64,000 nucleotides of DNA from Hsuehochloa calcarea (taxonomy: Eukaryota > Streptophyta > Magnoliopsida > Poales > Poaceae): contig CM070594.1 in NCBI GenBank assembly GCA_036346395.1, positions 22,663,385 through 22,727,384 of the forward strand, written 5' to 3'. The stretch's first letter is position 1. Each line of letters opens with the position of its first letter. The position numbers were made by a program, and so were the translations under genes. Positions 55,364 through 64,000 of this stretch are shown here, piece by piece. Below the pieces are notes generated by a model, which made no database searches, was not told the DNA's origin, and saw only the letters and a list, made by a program, of their open reading frames with translations.

Positions 55364-57981
55364 GAAGATGGGGAAATCCCTACTTTTTCTCGCATATATC
55401 GAATGTGGTTTCAGGCTTCCGGTTCATTTATTCCTCCCCACAATCTTGGAGCATTATAGAATTGAATTGGTAAACCTTTCCACCAATGCGATTGCTAATC
55501 TTAGTGTCTTTGTCTACCTCTGTGAAGCGTACTTGGGAATTCCCGCAAACTTGTAGTTCTTCAAGTACTTCTACAGGATGGCGAAGTCATAGAAGACGAT
55601 GGGGACGCCTAGGGAATGCACCTTGCCCCTCCATGAAGAAAAAGCAGATGAGTACATTCGTATGTACTCAATGTCTTCATGGTCATCATAGAAGAACAGA
55701 TGGTTCTACATGATGGTTACCCAAAAGGACAGCCTCTACTATATTGGTAAGAAGGCGGTTGAGAACCCGAAATGACGTTCCTCCGTGAAGAAGGAAGGAA
55801 AGATGGGGAGATGGGTTGAAGCCATCCAATACCTTAGTATCAGGGGTTTAACTTCTTCGCACGTAGTGAGATATTTCTCTATGTGTCAGATTAGCCTTCT
55901 GAAATCCCGAACACATTCAATGCTATGGTATATTGGTCGTGATGACGTGACCAAAGATTCCAAGGAGGATAAGTCCTAAAAGATTCCAACTGGTTTGTTT
56001 ATTTTGGCTGATTACTTTTGTAACCCTAAAGTCTCTCGTTCATTCTTGCAGCCCTTTCTCCTGACAAGGTTAGAACCCGGATTAGAATGACCTGCACCGA
56101 GGAGCCTGATAAGAAGGCTGATTTCCCCCGAATTTTGGCGATCGTTTTACCATAAATCCTCTTTGATGTGTAGTCGATCAGATTAAAGATCAATGAGGCC
56201 ACCAAGAGTTGTGAGCCAATTAATAGTCCAATTGCTCCTATGACCACCCGAGAGGGTGATCTTACAGAGATAGGTAACCAAATAGAAATATATATTCTAA
56301 GTGAAGAATTTTTGTCACCTAACTAAGTTTGTTTGTTAATTAGGCAGTTGCTATGGACTCTCAAGTAGTCGCTTACGACTCGTTAGTTGCTACTAAAGCA
56401 ACCGCTCTTGAAGTCGACGAGACCACACAATCCGGCCTTATGGTCAGGGATTGTATTCTCGACCAGCTGGTCGAGGATATTGCTTCCGACCTCTTGTCGA
56501 TGGATGTGAGTAGTCTAACCAACCCTAACGATTTGGAATCGGTGAAGTCGGTTGCAAAGAAAAGAAAAGCGAGCGTGTCGGATTTTGCGTCAGCACGCTT
56601 CAAGTTCAAGACTAAGAAAACAAGGTATATATACACGAAAAAGAAACATATGTAAATACTTACATTTAGTGTCTCTAGAGTTTTGAGCTTCTTTTCTTCT
56701 TTCCTTATAGATCCTTTAGTGTTCCGGTCGCTTCTGACCAGTGCATCCCTCATGAGAAGGTCTCTAAGGAGAAAGAGGTCGAGCCAGCCCCCGAGCAGGT
56801 GACAGAACCAATGCATGTTTCAGAACCCATGGCGGATCCATCCCCACCTATGAAGGTGATGATATCTGAGGATTTCCAGTAGGTTCCGACCTATGCTGGA
56901 AAGTCTCCTCTTCTTGTTACTTTCCCTTGTCCCATTCGAGTTTTTGACAATAAAGAACTCGATAAGGCTTGGGAAAGAATATCTCATCGTCAATCAAAAA
57001 CGAGTCATGATCCCATTTTTGCCAAATACAATAACATGACAATACAGGTAAGCTTCCACGACCACTTTTAATAGCCTTTCCCTTTAAAGTTTGTCGAAAA
57101 TTCAAAGAGTCTGCTATTTTTGTAGCATTTGGTGGAGAGTTTTGCTGTAGTCAGAGGACTGACCCAATGAATAAAATTTTTAGATCAAAAGAACACCGAA
57201 TAAGAAAGTAAGTATCTTTTCATATCTTCCTCTCTCCTTCTTTACCAGTTAGCTCCTTCTCTGTTGATTAACTTCTCTCGTTATCATATTTGATAGATTT
57301 GGAGAAGCCTAAAACAGAGGTTACGGCGAAAGAAGCCATAATAGCCAAGTTTATAGAAGAATTTCAAAATAAAGACCAGTCGATCGAATATTTGACGACC
57401 AAGCACAAGAAAGTCCTTGAGACTTTCGAGAAGAAAGTTGAAGGTAACCGATCGTAAATTTGACCAGTGTAATATCCTTAATTATATGTATTTATTCTTT
57501 GGTCTACTCATGCAGAGCAAACTCAAGTATTGAAGAAAACAGAAAAAAAATTCTTGAGTTTGAGCGCGGCAAGGAGGTAGCTTTTGGGCATAATTTTGAA
57601 GAGAAGGTCAAGGCCCTCAACAAGATGCTCTTCGATATGGGATCAGGAATACAACTGCCCAAATTAGAAGATCCCATGGAGAAGATCAACTTCCTTGGCG
57701 AACAACTTAAAGATCTCAAAAGTTTGTTTAAAACTACTTGGGAGAACCATGCACAAACTTTATTTGAAGCTGTCAAGAATGGAGTTAGTTTTGCTTTGGG
57801 AAAGCTGAAAGCCTCCAACCCCAACATAAATCTCCAAATTGTTGAAGAAGACTTCAACTGCTCAGGAGATGATGCAATCAAACTTTTCGAGGAAATGGCA
57901 CCTCTCGAAAATAATGTTGCGGATGAAATGAAGGTCGGATCTCTAACATGCAGCAATTGGTCTGGTGATCATAAGGAGTAG
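55364..57981 (+). pseudogene. Antisense ORF of element G (PF04195-type), spliced, decayed
   Basis: Plus-strand gene between integrase and 3' LTR of a minus-strand gypsy element. First part 55368-55978, one frame with four stops: LSVFVYLCEAYLGIPANL, FKYFYRM, then SRTHSMLWYIGRDDVT, the core pattern of the 'putative gypsy type transposon' domain. Later exons with clean borders: 56353-56624 (donor GTATAT), 56711-57047 (acceptor TTATAG, donor GTAAGC), a short one from 57126, one near 57299-57442, and a last one from about 57514 to 57981 rich in Lys/Glu. One base is lost or gained at an A-run near 57540, shifting the frame into ERGKEVAFG. Role unknown; not needed for copying in other lineages. Confidence 0.6.
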
Positions 57982-58957
57982 GTTATTGTAATATAGGAAG
58001 TATGAATATAAAAACTCACATTTATTTCATCAATAATGTTTTTTATATCCTTTTGACTTATGAAGTACTCATATATTTCCTAGCCCCCGACTGCTTGTAT
58101 AGTAGAAGATCTTTACTAAAGAAGTAGTAAGCCAAGAATAAGAGTAAAAGTCACGACCACTATTGATAGTATATGCTGATTATATGATAAAAATTGATCG
58201 TATTAATACTAGAAAATCAACTGTGGTCGAGACTAGTGTGTGACTTCAACTAGTTATAGATCTATTTTCCATAATCGAAATATCAAATAATATATTACAT
58301 GGTCAGAAGATAAGACTTGTCTTGATTAGAAAGAAAATATGCAAGGATGTATGCAATAAACGATAAGTGGTTTTATCTATACGAAGTATCCAAACTGGTC
58401 ATAATAATTGCTAAGAATTGAAAATGTGAGAAACACCCTGCGAAACGTGCTCATGCTCAAGTCCAACTGGCAGCGAAGATCGTAGGAAAAGGACCGTCGT
58501 TAGGAAGCTCCTTCCAGTGACCACGTACGGAGAGGAGAGAGTTCGACTATGAGACTTTCCGTGTCTCGACCAGTAGCTAAACATGAGTAGAACACAATAT
58601 TGAAGTAAAAAAATGTAGTCTCCAAAATCTTAAGCATTTAAATCACTATATGTAGTTGTTTGTGTTATGCTCCTTGTACTCACATGTTTCTTCAAAAAAA
58701 GAGTATGGTCGCGCGTGAGAACCATTAACGTAATGGTCATGACTAGGACCTTTGTGGCGTTTGACTTAGATGTCTGGGCCAGAGAGTAATAGAGATCCTT
58801 TTAAAGGATATTGTAGAGAAGTTGGTCTTCTCCAACCAGTGTAAACAACAAATAGTAGGCAACCAAAGTTTGGGTACAAACATATAAACAATATCACTTA
58901 TCGAAGAAAATAAAGAAATGATAAACTTTACTGACATTTGACAATGTAAAAACACAA
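57982..58957. other. Spacer between antisense ORF and integrase end of G
   Basis: AT-rich, no ORF of note. TAGCCCCCGACTG at 58083-58095 is a second sequence of the polypurine-tract type (minus strand CGGGGGCTA), repeating the one at 54931. Confidence 0.5.
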
Positions 58958-60246
58958 TTATACAAAGAACTTACGCAATTGGTCAATATTCCAGGAGTTT
59001 AACAAAACAAGCCCGTCTGACATAACTAGTCGTACCGATCCAGGTCTAGTGACTTCAACCACAGTGTATGGCCATTCCCATTTAGGAGAAAGTTTATTGC
59101 GAATAGCCTGGTTCTGAATTTTTCTGAGAACTAGATCACCAATAGCTAGGCTGCGAGGTTGCACCTTACAACTGTGATACCTTAGCATGGCTTGTTGGTA
59201 AACTGACGATCATATTAGGGCTTGGTTTCGTCGTTCCTCAAGAACATTGATATCATCGAGTAGTCGTTCTTCTTGATCGTTCTCGTTTTAACAATCAATT
59301 CGAGCAGAGCCCATTTTTGGTTCTAGAGGAAGCATGGCTCCAGCACCGTAAACTAGAAAAAATGTTGTTTCACCGGTCGCACGACTGGTCGTGGTTCGAA
59401 TAACCCATAATACAAAAGGAAGTTCTTGAACCCAAACTCCTAACTATTGTGTTAACTTGTCAAACACTCGACGTTTCACCACTTGCATTATGATCACATT
59501 GGCTCTTCCGACTACTTCGTTACTCTATAGGTGAGTGATAGAAGCGAAATATATCTTGATAACTAGATCCTGATAGAATTCCTAAAAATTTGCACTAGAG
59601 AATTGGGCACCCTTATCTGTGATTATATGACTGGGTACACCAAATTGTGTGATCATATTTCTGTGAGAAACCTCTTAGCAGCTTTAGTTATTATTTTAAC
59701 AACTAGCTCGGCTTCTATCCATTTTGTAAATGTGTCAATCATGATGAAAATGACATCGAAGTCCCCGGGTGCTCTTGAGAAAGCTCCTAGAATGTCTAGT
59801 CCTCAGGTTGCAAAAGGCCAAGAAAGAGGTATTGTTTGCAAAGCTTGTGCCAGCTGATATACTTGTCGACTGTAAAATTGACAATATACGCACTTCGTCA
59901 CGAGATCTTTTGCATCATGAAGGGCAGTTGGGTAGTAGTATCCTAGCCTAAAAGCTTTACCGACTAGTGTTCTGCAGGAATAATGTGCTCCACATACTCC
60001 TCCATGAATGTCGGATAGCAACTTAATGCCATCCGTTTGAGATATGCATCTCATCAACACTCCATGATATCCTCGTTTATACAAGATACGTTCGATCAAA
60101 GTGTATGATTTGTCTTTTCGAGCAATACGATCAGCCTCTACATCATCTTCAGGAATAATACCATACTGAAGATAATTGTAGATCAACGTCATCCAATCTC
60201 TACCGGGGTCGTGTATGATGACCTCTTGTGGAGCATCCATGTTCAC
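58958..60246 (-). pseudogene. Integrase of element G, broken
   Basis: Zinc-binding HHCC domain in frame 60246-59803: DIHGGVCGAHYSCRTLVG, then CVYCQ. The catalytic region near 59800-59600 shows FIMIDTFTKWIEA with the first Asp and ITDKGAQFSS with the second; stops follow. The C-terminal domain 59188-58958 has LAIGDLVLRKI, KLSPKWEWPYTVVEV and a final WNIDQLRKFFV, typical of Tat-lineage integrase ends. At least three breaks. Confidence 0.85.
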
Positions 60247-60429
60247 AGGATCGATTTCTATGACCTATATTGGAACATCTATGTCCTATGAATGCTCGAC
60301 CACCGATGGTGAATCTAGTTGCTCGAGAAAAGCTCTGGGCGGGACAAGTGACCTTGTGGAGGCCATCCATGGCAACTGGTCTGCCAGAAAGTTTTCCTTT
60401 GTAGGAATATGTTGGATCTGAAACCGAAG

Positions 60430-61100
60430 AAATGCTTTTCGAGTTCCCGTACTTTCCCAGATAAGATGACATCTTGGTACTTGAGCATTTATATTCTTTC
60501 CTGAATTGATTCGCTACTAGTTGAGAATCGCCTTTCACTAGAGTCTTACTAGAAAACCTTCGTATTCTGCCACATTGTTAGTTGTAGGAAAGTTTAGCTG
60601 AATGACATATTTGATAATTTATCCAATAGGGTAGATTAGGACGACTCCAGCCCCAAGCCTTTAAGTATCAAGGAACCATCAAAGTACATTGTTCACTTAT
60701 CGTGGTGTTCGTACTCGGACCCTTGGGTGGGTTTAGGGTTTGTCCATTTGACAATGAATTCTTCTATTACCTGGGACTTAATTGCTATTCGTGAAATGAA
60801 TTACCGGTCGAACGCCCCAAGCTCGACCACTCATTTTGTTATTCGTCCTGATGATTCCCTATTTTAGAGAACTTGACCAAGGGGATATCCAGTTGGCACG
60901 ACCACTTTGTGGGCTTGAAAGTAATGCCTTAGTTTCCTTGAAGCCATAAGGAGACCATAGAGCAACTTTTGTACCTATGGGTATCTTTTCTTTGGTACAT
61001 GTAAGACTTCGCTTATGTAATACACCGGTCATTGGATGTTGTCACATTCTACGACCAGTACACCACTGACTGTTTGCGGCATTGCAGCCACGTAAATCTG
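60430..61100 (-). pseudogene. RNase H of element G, broken
   Basis: Minus-strand MYFDGSLILKGLGAGVVL at about 60690 with the first catalytic Asp, NVAEYEGFL with the Glu, and KGDSQLVANQF in frame 60538-60200 with another Asp. Upstream, VYYISEVLHVPKKRYP is the connection region of gypsy RT. Stops occur between the pieces. Confidence 0.8.
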
Positions 61101-62010
61101 TAATGTTTCTCCCGATCTTGGAGAAACTAAGATCGGGGTACTCGTAAGGTACTTCTTAAGTTCTTCAAAGGCATCGTCTGCTTCCTTATTCCACTCGAAA
61201 CTTACATGTTTCCGAAGAAGTTTGAAGAAAGGTAATCATTTCTTACCTAACCGTGCTATGAAACGACTTAATGTTGTCATACACTCGGTTAGTTTTTGGA
61301 CTTCCTTCTTTGTGGTTGGAGGGCACATCTGATCGATGGCCGATATTTTTGCTGGGTTTACTTCAATACCTCTAGCCGAAACTAGGAATCCAAGAAGCTT
61401 TTCCAAAAAACTCCAAACACACACTTATCTAAATTTAACTTAACGTTATGCCTTCTTAAGTTATTGAAAATCTCGTGTAGGTCGGAAATATGGTCGCTAG
61501 CGTCGATGCTTTTCACAACCAAGTCATCAACGTAAGCTTATAAATTTTGACCTATATGAGGATTAAAGGTTTTTTGCATCAATCTTTGAAAAGTTGCACC
61601 AATGTTTTGGAGACCAAATGGTATCTTAATATAGCAGTAAGTGTCATATGGAGTGATGAACGAAGTTTTCTCTTTATCATCTTTACTCATATTAATCTGG
61701 TGGTACCCTGAGTACGCATCTAAAAAACTTAACAACTCACACCCGGAAGTAGAGTCTACAAGTTGATCAATGCGTGGAAGGGGAAGTCATCCTTCGAACA
61801 AGCTTTATTAAGATCTGTGAAGTCAAATACACTTTCGTCATTTTTCATTACTTTTTCTAACCATTACAGGGTTGGTAAGCCACTCTAGGTGGTCAACTTC
61901 ATGAATGAATCCAGCCTTAAAGAGGTTGTCGATCTCCGACTGGATTGCCTCCTTTCGATTGGATGTGAAACGTCTTAACTTTTACTTGACCAGTTTTTTG
62001 TCAGGCTGAA
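61101..62010 (-). pseudogene. Reverse transcriptase of element G, broken
   Basis: Gypsy-type RT. Minus strand: LLSFLDAYSGYHQINMSKDD with the first catalytic Asp (frame 61735-61538), PFGLQNIGATFQRLM, then after a stop AYVDDLVVKS with the catalytic pair, then FLGFLVSARGIEVNPAKISA (61424-61236) and FEWNKEADDAFEELKKYL. The N-terminal half (61740-62010) is interrupted by stops. Confidence 0.85.
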
Positions 62011-62376
62011 GAGCTAGCTTGTGCTCGATCACTTCTTTGGGGACTCCGGGCATGTCGGACGCCTGCCATGCAAATACATCCTAGTTGCTCTGAGGAAGGA
62101 GACGAGTGACTCTTCCTATTTGGGGTCGAGTCCTGCCCCGACCACTACCTTTTGGGTAGATGCATTAGCATTTCTTGAGCCAGACGGTGCGTTGATGCTT
62201 TCCAGAGGAGCACCTTTGCCGAGTGGTACCTCTTTGGACTGGTCGAAAGGCTTTCGAGCTATCTTTAGCCTTGAGTGGTTGACCTGCATGGTGGGTGAAT
62301 TAGTTTCTGTGATCGTAAGTTAATCATCCAGTTATAAGGATTTCTGATCACACGGATAAGCCATTTTTCGATCTCT

Positions 62377-62858
62377 TTGAACCGTGATGGCTCCCATCAG
62401 CCCTGGCATTTTCAAACTTTGATAACCATAGTGTGTGTCTACCATAAATTTTTCTACAGCCAGACGACCAAGGATTCCATCGTATGTGGTTTCGAAATCT
62501 ACCACATCAAATGGAACCTTTTCTGTTCGGAAGTTGTCGGGTCTTCCGAACGTAACCGGAAGGATAGTTGTCCCATCGGTTTGGCGGTAGAACTAGGAAT
62601 TATGCCGTGGAAGGTATATTTCATGGGTTTTACCTTAGACTTGGAAATTTGCATCTCTTCCGATGCTCCCGTAAATACAATATTCAAAGAACTACCTCCA
62701 TTTATTAAGACTCGATTAACTCTATAGTTTTTAATAGTAGGTTCAACTACGATAGAAAACCTACCTGGTCGAGTCGACGGGATGTGGCAGTTTTCTTTAC
62801 TGAAGGAGATTAGTTTCCGACCACTTGGATGGCTCGACGGTGATCGGAGAATCAGCAA
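62377..62858 (-). pseudogene. Protease of element G with lost catalytic Asp
   Basis: Frame 62858-62499 on the minus strand: RPGRFSIVVEPTIKNYRVNR, then VLINGGSSLNIVF. Tat-lineage relatives read LIDGGSS, so the catalytic Asp codon GAT is AAT (Asn). The following part (62498-62377) shows YDGILGRLAVEKFM, the second protease signature region. Confidence 0.8.
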
Positions 62859-63840
62859 AGTTCACCTCCCGCTCTACGGCCTTCAGATGACATCTTGACT
62901 TGTACAATGAGGATCCAGCAAAAATCATATCGCCTGTGTGTCGCGGCTCCTGGTACTCCATCTCTTCGTCGCCATCTTTGTCCTTCTTAGAACTTGGTTC
63001 TTCGAGTTTTGTTATTGAAGGGAAGGGACCTTTACCTGAGTAGTAATCTTCCAGTTTCTTTTGCCAGGCCTGGCAAGTACACAAATCATGCACTGCTGCC
63101 TGGTGAAGTAGACACCACTTCTAATTTTTCTTGTAATCGATGGTCGGAGCCTTAGCATTGTTTCGACCAGTGAATTTTCACTTGTCCATGGTAAACTTTC
63201 CGGGAATCGTAAGGACATGTTTTCGGGCTTGTGGTTCTTCTTGTTCCAGAGAAACTTCTTGCTTTCTTCTCTTGTTTCTCCTGGCCTGACTGGGGATTTT
63301 TATCCTTTCGATCAATAGCATCGCACAATTCTACCGCTTCACTAGCGGCCGCATACTTGTCTACTATGTCAAAAAGTTCGATAGTTGTTTGTGGAGGATT
63401 TATTGCAATATCCTCTATAAACCAGAGATTCTGTAGTCCTACTTTAAAAGCCTGAATAATAGAAGATTATGCGATCTCTCGGATAGAATTTCGAACCTGA
63501 CTGAGTCTATTGATATATTATCAAAGAGTTTCGTTGATTTTTTGTTTCATTTGATGAAGATCATCCTCCTTCCCGGCGCGATCATACGTACCTTCAAAGT
63601 TGGCGATCAGAGTATTGCAGAGCTGCTCCCAAGTACAGATAGATCCGATCGGTAAGTTGAGCAACCACGAGCGGGCAGACCCTTCATGGACCGTGGGTAA
63701 GTAATTTGCCATCACATTATCGTTACCACCAGCAGCTTTGATGGTGGTAGTATAAATTTAAAGAAATTCTAATGGGTTCTGAGTCCCATTGATTTTTTCT
63801 ATGTTGGCTGGTCGGAACCTGTCCGGCCAACGAATAGCTT
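62797..63840 (-). pseudogene. Gag of element G, broken
   Basis: Minus strand: frame 63715-63521 with ANYLPTVHEGSARSWLLNLP and LIANFEGTYDRAGKE is the retrotrans_gag core. After stops, frames 63218-63012 and 63093-62797 hold the nucleocapsid-like part (WCPLHQTAMHDLC, where the Cys/His pattern stands in for a knuckle) and an acidic linker with KDKDGDEEMEYQEP leading to the protease. Further N-terminal gag runs to the window edge. Confidence 0.75.
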
Positions 63841-64000
63841 GGAGACCTATCGAAAATGCTCAGCAGCCTGTAATAGAATTGTGGCGCCTTTTTTGAAAAG
63901 GAGCCGGGTTGTAATCAGTTGTGGATCGGTTCCTCATATTTGCATATCTAGGATCCGGTGTCCCAATTCGGTCGTGGATGTTATGATAACGTCTTTGACC

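Larger units (their letters stand above)
52329..64000 (-). mobile_element. Ty3/gypsy Tat-lineage element G, 3' part, with antisense ORF
   Basis: Left LTR terminus TGTTGACGATCGAGTCGTCG at 52329. On the minus strand from right to left: gag, protease, RT, RNase H, integrase (64000 to 58958). Between integrase and the 3' LTR is a plus-strand, intron-containing ORF with a 'putative gypsy type transposon' (PF04195) signature, the antisense ORF seen in Tat-lineage elements of grasses. All proteins are broken. The 5' part is outside the window. Solo LTR F sits in its 3' LTR. Confidence 0.75.

Overview
This is nuclear DNA from a grass, most likely rice or a close Oryza relative. The evidence is an intact six-exon SWEET sugar-transporter gene of the clade IV (SWEET16) type, a two-exon LEA_3 stress gene, and a dense bed of grass-type transposons: Sirevirus-like Ty1/copia, Tat-lineage Ty3/gypsy with an antisense ORF, CACTA, hAT, a Tourist-like MITE and a LINE. 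Only about 5 kb (SWEET16) plus 0.4 kb (LEA) is host coding territory. Nearly all the rest is nested mobile DNA, most of it broken. I found no bacterial-style system, CRISPR array, rRNA or tRNA gene.

Layout. 1-6689: 3' half of Sirevirus-like copia A (+), with gag tail, protease, RT, RNase H remnants, a long non-coding spacer with several polypurine tracts, and the 3' LTR. A sits inside gypsy H (-), whose PBS and LTR follow (6690-12282). That LTR holds a small CACTA element and a 5'-truncated LINE. 12597-17471: SWEET16-like gene, all six exons in frame (249 aa). 17472-20518: unassigned DNA, a compact LTR element J (-), and part of LTR fragment K. 20519-38940: copia B (-), of the same family as A, flanked by GAATC and split by the complete 11.1-kb copia C (23034-34174, -, flanked by GATAC). 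38941-43020: inverted copies of K around a truncated Sirevirus LTR E, with a 558-bp hAT element in the right copy. 43021-48178: non-TE-like DNA with a 52-bp tandem array, the LEA gene (-) and a Tourist-like MITE. 48179-52328: broken gypsy I (-) and a broken copia L (+). 52329-64000: Tat-type gypsy G (-), carrying solo LTR F in its 3' LTR, a spliced antisense ORF on +, and degraded integrase, RNase H, RT, protease and gag.

How the parts relate. Target-site duplications give the order of events: K, then B into K, then C into B; G into L, then F into G's LTR; A into H. Every retroelement seen here carries disabling lesions. C comes closest to complete: it has all domains but several frameshifts, and its LTRs are nearly identical, so it is the youngest large insertion. 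The most distinctive non-coding signal is the set of 11-bp odd palindromes clustered on both sides of the TATA box in the Sirevirus LTRs. Their core is CGGTCCGACCG in A, B and F, CGGAAGTTCCG in C, and a GGTCTGACC-like form in E. One similar cluster lies in frame inside A's coding region.

Limits. All alignments were made by eye. Family names come from recognised motifs, and edges of degraded fragments are approximate unless a target-site duplication is quoted.
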